Positions 1 to 6,600 of a stretch of DNA of 7,312 bases are shown piece by piece. Under the pieces are notes generated by a model, which saw only the letters and a program-made list of their open reading frames with translations, was not told the origin of the DNA and made no database searches. Origin of the DNA: an uncultured bacterium (GTDB lineage: Bacteria > Spirochaetota > Brevinematia > DTOW01); NCBI GenBank assembly GCA_937928175.1, contig CALFVP010000020.1, forward strand, positions 1 to 7,312, given 5' to 3'. Position numbers and translations under genes: made by a program. Within the stretch, counting starts at the first letter, position 1. Every line of letters begins with the position of its first letter.

Positions 1-382
1 CTCTATAAATTCCGGCGAATACTCCAACAGTAACACCAAAGATTAATACTATAACGTTTGAAAGCAAGTTTATAGTTAAAGTTACTGGTAGTCTCTCAAG
101 GATAAGATCAGAAACTTTTTTACCATACTGAAAGGAATTACCAAAATCAAACGTTAAGAAATTTCTAAACCATATAAAGTACCTTTCAAAGATAGGTTTA
201 TCAAGACCGTAAGCTTTTTTAAAACTTTCGTACGCCTCTGGTGAAAGTTTACTACTTAGTTCACCTATCATACCTTTTATAGGATCACCAGGAGCAAGAT
301 GGACAATAAGAAATATCATAATGGTAATACCTACAAAGGTTGGTATTATTAAGAGTAATCTTTTGAATATATACCACAACAT
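1..382 (-). CDS. ABC transporter permease, OppB/DppB family (5' part, runs off left edge)
   Basis: This is the inner-membrane permease subunit of a peptide/nickel-type (Opp/Dpp) ABC importer; the family pairs it with an OppC-like permease, ATPases and a solute-binding protein. The first 127 residues are visible. They begin MLWYIFKRLLLIIPTFVGIT, the characteristic N-terminus of this family, with a first membrane helix at about residues 8-29. Next come the PGDP motif (31-34), a periplasmic segment with LDKP (60-63), the DFGNS motif (79-83) and ERLPVTLTI (96-104), which leads into the second helix (about 105-125). The family is about 300-340 residues long, so well over half is missing beyond base 1. 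The ATG lies 2 nt after the corA stop codon, so the two genes are probably co-transcribed. A possible ribosome site (AGGTAGAAG, 406-398) lies inside the end of corA but is rather far from the start. The substrate (oligopeptide, dipeptide, sugar or metal) cannot be told from this part. The family call is firm. Confidence 0.93.
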   Translation of the reverse strand, partial: MLWYIFKRLLLIIPTFVGITIMIFLIVHLAPGDPIKGMIGELSSKLSPEAYESFKKAYGLDKPIFERYFIWFRNFLTFDFGNSFQYGKKVSDLILERLPVTLTINLLSNVIVLIFGVTVGVFAGIYR

Positions 383-384
383 AG

Positions 385-1341
385 TTATTTTCTAGAACTT
401 CTACCTGTAAACTTATCAATGTACTTATTGATTGCGAAAGCGATAATAAAACCGAAAACGAACATAGCAAAGATAAATCCTAAATAAGCCCAAGGCCAGG
501 AAATCCCTAAATTTTCCGTCATCATTGTATATTCTGACATACCACCTATGCTAGCTATAAGATTCAAAGGAAGCATAACAACGTTAATTATTGTCAAGTT
601 TTTAATTAAAATATTCATGTTATTGTTTACAATACTAGCTCTGGCATCCATCATCTCAGACAAAACCATGGACAAAATTCTAGCTTGTCTGTAACACTGC
701 CTGTTATCTATTATGAGATCTTTCAATTTTTCAAATGAATGTTTTTGAAAGTTAATTTTGTCTTTGTACTCCTTCATTTTAACCAAAACACCATGGTTAG
801 AACTAAGAGCATTAAGGTAATAAACTAAACTTTCACTTAAATTGAACATGTAAATGAGATAAGTATTATCAAGGGATTTTGTTAGTTTTTCTTCTATTTC
901 GGATGAAACTAACTTTATACCTCTCAAGTGACCATAAAAATGATTTATAGTTGTCTGTAAAAAAGCTAGAAGTATGTCAGGAATGGTAGAAATATTTCTA
1001 AAGTACCTTGATTCGAAAATTCCCATATCTTCAGGAAGTATAAATACTATTCTTTGACCGTTAAAAAATATACCCACAGAAGATACATTGAAAACTAATT
1101 GATCTTTGTAAGAATAATTTTTTGGGACTTTCCAAACAACAAATACGCCTCCGTAATCGTAAACTTCAAGACGAGATATCTCTTCAATATCAAAAGAAGA
1201 GTTTACATCATGTTCACTTATACCCATCTCTTTCAAAAGTTCTATTTCATCTGGTGTAGGTTCAACAAAAACAACTATAGGGGAATCTGGATTATCTGAA
1301 ACCTTAGCCATACCATCAAGTATGGAATAGTACCTAAGCAT
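385..1341 (-). CDS. CorA-family magnesium/divalent cation channel with GMS in place of GMN
   Basis: CorA proteins are homopentameric inner-membrane channels that take up Mg2+ (or Co2+, Ni2+; relatives export Zn2+). This one is 318 residues, a normal family length. Residues 1 to about 240 form the soluble cytoplasmic domain, ending in the long helix that leads to the pore. Two membrane helices follow (about 250-266 and 283-304), then a basic tail (NKYIDKFTGRSSRK). At the end of helix 1, where the family signature YGMN is expected, it has GGMS (266-269), so the selectivity-filter Asn is replaced by Ser. The loop after it (EYTMMTENLGISW) is acidic but lacks the usual MPEL. The start at 1341 was chosen because GGAGG lies 5 nt upstream; an in-frame ATG at 1371 would add ten residues but has no comparable ribosome site. 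The gene is followed after 2 nt by an Opp-type permease. The substrate may differ from Mg2+. Confidence 0.9.
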   Translation of the reverse strand: MLRYYSILDGMAKVSDNPDSPIVVFVEPTPDEIELLKEMGISEHDVNSSFDIEEISRLEVYDYGGVFVVWKVPKNYSYKDQLVFNVSSVGIFFNGQRIVFILPEDMGIFESRYFRNISTIPDILLAFLQTTINHFYGHLRGIKLVSSEIEEKLTKSLDNTYLIYMFNLSESLVYYLNALSSNHGVLVKMKEYKDKINFQKHSFEKLKDLIIDNRQCYRQARILSMVLSEMMDARASIVNNNMNILIKNLTIINVVMLPLNLIASIGGMSEYTMMTENLGISWPWAYLGFIFAMFVFGFIIAFAINKYIDKFTGRSSRK

Positions 1342-1346
1342 TACTA

Positions 1347-1351
1347 CCTCC
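1347..1351 (-). promoter_or_regulatory. Shine-Dalgarno site that fixes the corA start
   Basis: GGAGG (read on the minus strand), 5 nt before the ATG at 1341-1339. It decides in favour of this start over the ATG at 1371. Confidence 0.85.
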
Positions 1352-1395
1352 GGAAAGTAAATTCTAAACAATCAACTATTTTCATAACAATTTGC

Positions 1396-1404
1396 AGTAT
1401 CACA
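1396..1404 (-). promoter_or_regulatory. Possible extended -10 promoter for corA and the permease
   Basis: On the minus strand TGT-GATACT forms a TGn extended -10 (four of six matches to TATAAT). It would place the transcript start near 1389, giving a leader of roughly 50 nt before corA. No good -35 hexamer is found at normal spacing. This is a weak inference from the sequence alone. Confidence 0.3.
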
Positions 1405-1408
1405 TTTA

Positions 1409-1437
1409 TTGAAAACAAGAATAGAATTATTTACTAT
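1409..1437 (+). promoter_or_regulatory. Putative sigma-70-type promoter of the adenylate cyclase gene
   Basis: A -35 TTGAAA (1409-1414, five of six matches) and a -10 TACTAT (1432-1437, four of six) are separated by exactly 17 nt. Transcription would start about 6-8 nt after the -10, at 1443-1445, which coincides with the ATG at 1444. The arrangement predicts a leaderless mRNA. Confidence 0.6.
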
Positions 1438-1443
1438 AACTTT

Positions 1444-3606
1444 ATGAAAAAATCATCAAAAGATATAATAATAATATCACTATCTGCCTTTTTAAGTGTA
1501 ATAGTTTCTTACATATTAAGTGAAACAGTATTACGTAAACTAAACGATACGTTATTAAACGGTTTTTTTGCTGTAAAAGGTGTAAGTGTATCTTTAGTAT
1601 CGGAAGGAATACAAAAAATAGAAGTAGAAGGGCTAAATATTGTTTCAGATGATATAATAATAGTAGGAATAGACGATGAAACACTTTCAAAACTAGGGAA
1701 ATTTCCATTTCCAAGAAGATATTACGATGAGTATGTGCTAAAACCGATTTACAGTATAGAAGGAGGTAAATACCCAAATAACGTCTTTTTTGATATTGTT
1801 TTTTCGGAGTATTCTACCCAAGAGGAGGATGAAGTTTTTTTTAAATCTCTTTTGAAAGCAAAAAACTTGTTTAGAGTTTCATTTGACTATATGTTTTACT
1901 TTGGAAGTCAAGGTATATCAACCGAAGAAGGACTAAAGTTAACTCACGAAGTGAACCAAAGAAAATTGAAAGAGATGATGAAATTCACAATACCAAAAGA
2001 AAACGTAATAGGTAAACCTAAATTTCCAATAGAAGTTTTAAGGGGTAACCTTCCTATAGTAGAGGTTACATCAAATGCATGGGGTGTGGGTTTTGCAAAC
2101 ATACTAAAGTACAACGAAGATAGTGATACTTACAACTGTGTACCAATGGTACTGGAGTACAACGGTAATTATTACCCAAGCATACTACTAGTTTTACTAG
2201 TAGGATACTACGAAACACAGTTATCAAACGTATTTATTTACCTAGGTAAAGAAGTAGTGATAAAAAAAGCAAAAGTAAAATACCCCGATGGTACGTATCA
2301 AATTAAGGATATAAGAATACCTATCGATGAGAATAATAGATTCCTAATAAACTACGTAACAAGAAGTAGAAAAACTGATCCATTGGGCAAAATAAAAACA
2401 ATATCTTTATCAAGAATACCAAATGTAAAAGGGTTAGGTAATTTTGTTAACGGTAAAGTACTTATGGTAGGTATGCTATCGTACGGGTATGGAGATATAT
2501 GGAAATCTCCGATAGCTGACAACATGTACGGAATAGAACACTTAGCAAACGCTTTAAATAACGTAATAATGGCAAACACTCAAGGGTACCCTGGGTATAT
2601 TATACTTACTCCGTGGTATGTAGTACTGCTTCTCTCTTTTCTACTTGCTGGCCTATCAATACTAGTTATAGTACTAAACAAAAGTATAATACTTTCTTTA
2701 ATTGAAGAAATAGGAATAATATTAATCTTTGTTTTTTGTTTATACTTCCTTTTTTCTCAAGGAACTGTAATTTTTAATTACCCAATAATAGAAAATGCTT
2801 ACTTAACGGATGTACTAAAACCAACCTTGTCTACACTACTTGCTTACCTAAGTGGACAAATATTTGTGATATACAAAGAAAGAGCCCAGAGAATGCAGAT
2901 AAAAGGAATGCTAGATAGTTACGTATCACCTGAAGTTGTGAATATACTTTTAAAAAACCCAGAGAAGTTTAATTTAGGTGGTGAAGATAGGGAAATAACG
3001 GTATTTTTCTCTGATATAAGAGGGTTTACAGCACTATCGGAAGGGCTATCACCACAAGAACTCGTATCACTTATAAATTTATATCTCTCAAGAATGACAG
3101 ATATAATAATGGATAACAGGGGAACGGTTGATAAGTACATAGGTGATGCTATAATGGCATTCTGGGGAGCTCCACTTGATGACCCAGACCACGCATTTAG
3201 AGCTTGTAAAGCAAGCTTAGAAATGCTAGAAGCACTCAAAGAAATAAACTTAACTCTACCACCAGATAAACAACTAGACATAGGAATAGGTATAAATACT
3301 GGTATAGCAACGATAGGTAACATGGGATCAACCAAAAAGAAAAATTACACAGCAATGGGAGATACCGTAAACCTAGCATCAAGATTAGAAGGGGTAAACA
3401 AAATTTTCAATACAAAAATAATAATAAGCGAGTATACATTTGAAAAAGTAAAAGATAGAATACTTGCAAGAGAACTAGACTTAATAAGAGTTAAAGGTAA
3501 AAAATTACCAGTAAAAATATACGAAGTGATAGGATACATTGAAGAGTACAAACCTATAATAGAGACTCTTAATTTAACAATTGAAAGCGTACAAGCTAAA
3601 ATTTGA
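1444..3606 (+). CDS. CHASE2-domain class III (IIIb-like) adenylate cyclase
   Basis: A membrane-bound sensor cyclase predicted to convert ATP to cAMP in the cytoplasm. Of 720 residues, a first membrane helix (about 8-26) precedes an extracytoplasmic CHASE2 sensor domain (about 40-385), recognised by IIIVGIDDETLSKLGKFPFPR (71-91) and NVFFDIVFSEYS (113-124). Three more helices follow (about 390-410, 414-438, 459-478), then the linker MLDSYVSPEVV (489-499) and the catalytic domain (about 515-697). Catalytic residues are all present: metal-binding D524 (FFSDIRGF) and D568 (KYIGDA), adenine-selecting K564, T636 (YTAMGD) in place of the Asp of class IIIa, and transition-state N643 and R647 (NLASRLE). 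Lys plus Thr is the class IIIb pattern, a group whose studied members are often bicarbonate-responsive. There is no Shine-Dalgarno site at the ATG and no other ATG before codon 150, and the N-terminal helix supports this start. The stop codon overlaps the convergent tRNA-Lys gene. The CHASE2 ligand is unknown. Confidence 0.95.
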   Translation: MKKSSKDIIIISLSAFLSVIVSYILSETVLRKLNDTLLNGFFAVKGVSVSLVSEGIQKIEVEGLNIVSDDIIIVGIDDETLSKLGKFPFPRRYYDEYVLKPIYSIEGGKYPNNVFFDIVFSEYSTQEEDEVFFKSLLKAKNLFRVSFDYMFYFGSQGISTEEGLKLTHEVNQRKLKEMMKFTIPKENVIGKPKFPIEVLRGNLPIVEVTSNAWGVGFANILKYNEDSDTYNCVPMVLEYNGNYYPSILLVLLVGYYETQLSNVFIYLGKEVVIKKAKVKYPDGTYQIKDIRIPIDENNRFLINYVTRSRKTDPLGKIKTISLSRIPNVKGLGNFVNGKVLMVGMLSYGYGDIWKSPIADNMYGIEHLANALNNVIMANTQGYPGYIILTPWYVVLLLSFLLAGLSILVIVLNKSIILSLIEEIGIILIFVFCLYFLFSQGTVIFNYPIIENAYLTDVLKPTLSTLLAYLSGQIFVIYKERAQRMQIKGMLDSYVSPEVVNILLKNPEKFNLGGEDREITVFFSDIRGFTALSEGLSPQELVSLINLYLSRMTDIIMDNRGTVDKYIGDAIMAFWGAPLDDPDHAFRACKASLEMLEALKEINLTLPPDKQLDIGIGINTGIATIGNMGSTKKKNYTAMGDTVNLASRLEGVNKIFNTKIIISEYTFEKVKDRILARELDLIRVKGKKLPVKIYEVIGYIEEYKPIIETLNLTIESVQAKI

Positions 3607-3676
3607 GCCGTGCTGGACTCGAACCAGCGACACCCGGCTTAAAAGGCCGGTGCTCTACCACCTGAGCTAACGGCTC
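3604..3676 (-). tRNA. tRNA-Lys (anticodon TTT)
   Basis: A complete 73-nt cloverleaf read on the minus strand. The acceptor stem GAGCCGT pairs with ACGGCTC and the discriminator is A (3604). The D stem is GCTC/GAGC with loop AGGTGGTA. The anticodon stem CCGGC/GCCGG encloses loop CTTTTAA, giving anticodon TTT. The T stem GCTGG/CCAGC has loop TTCGAGT. CCA is not encoded (AAT follows), so a CCA-adding enzyme is required. This tRNA reads AAA and AAG, AAA being very abundant in these genes. The last three bases overlap the cyclase stop codon on the other strand. Confidence 0.97.
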
Positions 3677-3691
3677 AACCTCAATAAAAGA

Positions 3692-3721
3692 ATTATAAAT
3701 TCTTACAAAAAAAATTTGCAA
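3692..3721 (-). promoter_or_regulatory. Promoter of tRNA-Lys
   Basis: On the minus strand a perfect TATAAT -10 lies at 3697-3692, with a TTGCAA -35 (four of six) at 3721-3716 and an 18-nt spacer containing a run of eight T. Transcription should start near 3685, about nine bases before the mature tRNA 5' end, a normal distance. A 7-bp inverted repeat (AAGAATT-ATA-AATTCTT, 3688-3704) covers the -10. Confidence 0.7.
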
Positions 3722-3745
3722 ATAAATTAATTTAGCAAATATCAT
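3716..3745 (+). promoter_or_regulatory. Putative promoter of the secreted-protein gene, sharing its -35 with tRNA-Lys
   Basis: A -35 TTGCAA (3716-3721) and a -10 TATCAT (3740-3745, five of six matches) are separated by 18 nt. The predicted start site (about 3751-3753) coincides with the ATG at 3752, so the mRNA would be leaderless. The same six base pairs, within the palindrome TTTGCAAA (3715-3722), serve as the -35 of the leftward tRNA promoter. Confidence 0.55.
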
Positions 3746-3751
3746 TACAGA

Positions 3752-5041
3752 ATGAAAAAACTATTATTAGCAACTTTTTTTATACTTTTAAGCTTACCGT
3801 TAAAAGCAAATGATTTTACAAAGTTTATATCCCAAAACAGTATAGCAGTAGGTTTTATTACATACGATTCACCAATAATAAAAGAAATCTTGCCAAAAGA
3901 AATACTGGAAAAATTCCTAGATACAAATAACTACGTAATTATAGATTTTCTTGAAGGATTAATAATAACTTATATACCCATAAACCTAGAATGGGAAAAG
4001 TTTGTTAACTCCATAGAAAATAAAAAACTACTATCAGAAAAATCTTTTATACTAGAAAACTATGAGGATAAAAAAGGATGGTACATAAAAAAAGAAAACG
4101 AAAAGTACATAGGTCTAACAGATAAAAACCTAATAAACAATTACAATAACGTACAAAGAGGTCTAGACAAAAATACTGAAGGAAAAGTAATTAATTTTCT
4201 TAAGTTACTATCAAACTCATCAAATTCGGGTATAATACTACACTCTAAAACACTGTTTTCCTCTCTCAAGATCAATATACCTAAACTAGATAATAAATAC
4301 AATTTTTTACCGGACATAGAATATGCTTACGTAATAATACCAAACGATTTAAAACTTTACGGAAAGGTATTCGTATCATCACCAAAGAAATTAAAAAACT
4401 TATTTGTACCGAGGAATTTGAGAAAATTAAACATTCTGGAAACCAATATACCATTTTATTTAACTTTATCTTTAAATCCTAACTTAATAAACGATGCTTT
4501 GGAAGTATTATTCCCGGATATAATAGGAATATACCCATCGTTAACGAATGAGATTTCAAAATCACTTTCAGGTACGGTATTTATTAATATAAAATCTCAA
4601 ATATACAAGCAACAAGATCAAAATATAAGTGTATACATTGGTATAAAAGACAGTTTAAGTGCACAAAAATTAATAAAAACGTTTTTAGGAATACTTGGTA
4701 AATACAAACCTTTGTCGATTTCTGGTAAAAGAGTATTTGAAATACAACTACAGGGTAGTCAAAACTATGTATACCTATACCAATCTGAAAAAGAAATAGT
4801 TCTAACCACCTACAGAGAAGAAATTGAAAAATACCTTTCTCAGAAACAATCCCCTCTAACAATAACCAAATTCCCTACATTCGAAATATCTGGTGATCTA
4901 AATTATATAATAGATGTAGAAGATACGTTAAAAAGAAACTCTTTAGACCCATCGTTATCAAACTTCATAAACAAACTAAAAATAACGTTTGACATAGAAG
5001 ATAACTTGAACACGATAGAATTTAACGCTACATTTGAATAA
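3752..5041 (+). CDS. Secreted or periplasmic protein of unknown function
   Basis: I do not recognise this 429-residue protein. It starts with a typical signal peptide: MKK, a hydrophobic core at residues 4-15, and a likely cleavage after LKA at residue 19. There is no lipobox and no later membrane helix, so it is probably soluble in the periplasm or outside the cell. It contains no cysteine and no methionine after residue 1, which leaves this ATG as the only ATG start. The rest alternates predicted beta strands and amphipathic helices. Examples are IPFYLTLSLNPNLINDALEV (233-252), SGTVFINI (273-280), VYIGIKDSLSAQKLIKTFLG (294-313), and the paired strands ITFDIED and NTIEFNATF at the C-terminus. 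This alternation is loosely reminiscent of DUF3352-like exported proteins, a guess only. It is rich in Lys, Asn, Ile and Leu. No Shine-Dalgarno site precedes the start. The stop codon lies within a 20-bp palindrome, and guaB follows 67 nt later. Confidence 0.85.
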   Translation: MKKLLLATFFILLSLPLKANDFTKFISQNSIAVGFITYDSPIIKEILPKEILEKFLDTNNYVIIDFLEGLIITYIPINLEWEKFVNSIENKKLLSEKSFILENYEDKKGWYIKKENEKYIGLTDKNLINNYNNVQRGLDKNTEGKVINFLKLLSNSSNSGIILHSKTLFSSLKINIPKLDNKYNFLPDIEYAYVIIPNDLKLYGKVFVSSPKKLKNLFVPRNLRKLNILETNIPFYLTLSLNPNLINDALEVLFPDIIGIYPSLTNEISKSLSGTVFINIKSQIYKQQDQNISVYIGIKDSLSAQKLIKTFLGILGKYKPLSISGKRVFEIQLQGSQNYVYLYQSEKEIVLTTYREEIEKYLSQKQSPLTITKFPTFEISGDLNYIIDVEDTLKRNSLDPSLSNFINKLKITFDIEDNLNTIEFNATFE

Positions 5042-5052
5042 ATTTATTCAAA
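5033..5052. repeat. Perfect 20-bp palindrome across a stop codon
   Basis: TTTGAATAAATTTATTCAAA reads the same on both strands with no central spacer and includes the TAA stop (5039-5041) of the secreted-protein gene. It is not followed by a T run on either strand, so it does not look like a standard terminator. It lies directly upstream of the possible guaB promoter, so it could be an operator, or a weak 3' hairpin in the mRNA. Confidence 0.6.
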
Positions 5053-5056
5053 ATCA

Positions 5057-5083
5057 TTGAAAACTGGTTTTACAAAATATCAA
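5057..5083 (+). promoter_or_regulatory. Possible guaB promoter
   Basis: TTGAAA (5057-5062) followed by TATCAA (5078-5083). The hexamers are reasonable but the 15-nt spacer is short for a sigma-70 promoter. It would give a leader of about 20 nt containing the ribosome site. Readthrough from the upstream gene is an alternative. Confidence 0.33.
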
Positions 5084-5094
5084 AATTAATGAAA

Positions 5095-5100
5095 AAGGAG
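5095..5100 (+). promoter_or_regulatory. Shine-Dalgarno site of guaB
   Basis: AAGGAG lies 8 nt before ATG 5109 and 5 nt before an in-frame TTG at 5106. ATG is preferred as the start because it is the stronger codon and the spacing is good. Confidence 0.8.
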
Positions 5101-5108
5101 AGAAGTTG

Positions 5109-6581
5109 ATGAACGAGAAGTTTTATACTGATGAAGTATCTTTAACATTTGATGATGTGCTTATTTTGCCGGGGGAATCTGATGTACTACCACACGAAGT
5201 TGATACTAAAACTAGACTAACAAGAAACATAACTATTTCGATACCCATAGTTAGTGCAGCTATGGACACGGTAACGGAATCAAAAATGGCAATAGCAATG
5301 GCTCAACTTGGAGGAATAGGAATAATTCACAGAAACCTTTCAATAGAAGATCAGGTAAAAGAAGTTACAAAAGTAAAGAGGTTTGAGAACATAATTATAG
5401 ATGATCCTATAGTTATAAACGTTAACGAATCAACGGAAAACGCTATAAAGATAATGGAGAATAACGGTATATCTGGGCTTATAGTTGTTAACGATCAAAA
5501 AACCATAGAAGGTATATTAACAAAAAGGGATATAAGAAGTGGTAACAGCAAAAAAGTTAAAGAAGTAATGACACCAAGAGAAAAACTCATATTTGCATAC
5601 GAGGGGATATCTATAGACGAAGCTAGAAATATAATGTTAAAAAACAAAATAGAAAAACTACCAATAGTTGACAAAGATTTTCGGGTTAAAGGGCTAATAA
5701 CGATGAAAGATATGGAAAAAATAAAAAGCAACGATACATCTTCTAAGGATAGTAAAGGAAGGTTAAGAGTTGGGGCGGCAGTAGGTACAAACGATCAAGA
5801 AAAAGAAAGAGTATACGAGCTTGTAAAAGCTGAAGTTGATGTTATAGTTATTGATACAGCGCATGGGCATAGCTCTAAAGTAAAAGAAATGGTTAAGTAC
5901 ATAAAGAAGAATTTCAATGTAGATGTAATAGCTGGTAACGTTGCAACGTACGAAGGAACAAAATTTTTGATAGATTCTGGAGTAGATGCAGTAAAGATAG
6001 GTATAGGACCGGGATCAATATGTACAACCAGAGTTGTTACAGGTGTAGGTGTACCACAGATATTTGCAATAATGGAAGCATCAAAAATTGCTAAAAAAGA
6101 AAATGTACCAATAATAGCTGATGGTGGAATAAAGTATTCGGGAGATATAGCTAAAGCAATAGCAGCAGGATCTGACAGTGTAATGTTAGGGAATTTATTA
6201 GCAGGTACCGAAGAAAGTCCAGGAGAAATGATAATATACAAGGGGAGAAGTTACAAAACTTACAGAGGTATGGGATCACTAGGGGCAATGATGTCAGGAT
6301 CAACAAGATACCCACAAGGCATACCAGGTAAACTTGTACCAGAAGGTATAGAAGGAATGGTACCATTCAAAGGACCTCTAAAAGAAACAATATACCAACT
6401 GATAGGTGGTCTAAAAGCATCAATGGGATACGTAGGAGCAAGAAATATAAAAGAATTCCAAGATAAATCAAAATTCATAAAAATAACAAACGCCGGATTA
6501 AGAGAAAGTCACCCACACGACATAATTATAACAAAAGAAGCTCCAAACTATAACACATCTGCAATAAACGAAAACATCTAA
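5109..6581 (+). CDS. guaB: Inosine-5'-monophosphate dehydrogenase (IMPDH)
   Basis: This cytoplasmic tetrameric enzyme oxidises IMP to XMP with NAD+, the committed step of guanine nucleotide synthesis. The 490 residues match the usual bacterial length and show every landmark. The N-terminal barrel strand is SLTFDDVLILPGES (11-24) and VSAAMDTVTE is at 48-57. Two CBS regulatory domains are inserted at about 95-205, marked by MTPREK and ITMKDM. The IMP-binding loop is GIGPGSICTTR (298-308) with catalytic C305, followed by the ADGGIKYSGD phosphate site (337-346). YKTYRGMGSLGAM (382-394) and the flap residues R400 and Y401 (STRYPQ) come next, and the C-terminal segment ends AGLRESHPHDIIITKEAPNY (462-481). 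Nothing is missing or broken. It has its own ribosome site, stands 67 nt after the secreted-protein gene and 99 nt before gyrA. No purine riboswitch is visible upstream. Confidence 0.98.
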   Translation: MNEKFYTDEVSLTFDDVLILPGESDVLPHEVDTKTRLTRNITISIPIVSAAMDTVTESKMAIAMAQLGGIGIIHRNLSIEDQVKEVTKVKRFENIIIDDPIVINVNESTENAIKIMENNGISGLIVVNDQKTIEGILTKRDIRSGNSKKVKEVMTPREKLIFAYEGISIDEARNIMLKNKIEKLPIVDKDFRVKGLITMKDMEKIKSNDTSSKDSKGRLRVGAAVGTNDQEKERVYELVKAEVDVIVIDTAHGHSSKVKEMVKYIKKNFNVDVIAGNVATYEGTKFLIDSGVDAVKIGIGPGSICTTRVVTGVGVPQIFAIMEASKIAKKENVPIIADGGIKYSGDIAKAIAAGSDSVMLGNLLAGTEESPGEMIIYKGRSYKTYRGMGSLGAMMSGSTRYPQGIPGKLVPEGIEGMVPFKGPLKETIYQLIGGLKASMGYVGARNIKEFQDKSKFIKITNAGLRESHPHDIIITKEAPNYNTSAINENI

Positions 6582-6600
6582 AAATGAATATCAAAACCTC

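Noticed and set aside
1342..1371. Ten-residue N-terminal extension of CorA starting at 1371
   Set aside because: The upstream ATG has no ribosome site and the extension would be encoded across the strong GGAGG that serves the ATG at 1341.
1386..1407. cAMP receptor protein site next to the cyclase gene
   Set aside because: TCACATTT (1400-1407) matches one half-site well, but the position expected for the partner half-site (1386-1393) matches poorly (AACAATTT), so it is probably chance.
2919..3335. Antisense open frame (138 codons) inside the cyclase catalytic domain
   Set aside because: Composition is typical of a reverse-strand shadow, and the sense strand encodes a complete catalytic domain.
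3607..3751. Integration site or mobile element at tRNA-Lys
   Set aside because: tRNA genes often serve as attachment sites, but there is no integrase and no duplicated tRNA 3' end in the window. Both flanking genes look native in composition.
5042..5108. Purine or guanidine-type riboswitch before guaB
   Set aside because: The gap is only 67 nt, very AT-rich, and lacks the conserved helices of purine riboswitches.
5795..6241. Long antisense open frame (148 codons) inside guaB
   Set aside because: It lies wholly opposite a well-conserved gene, has no ribosome site and no recognisable protein features. It is a by-product of codon bias.
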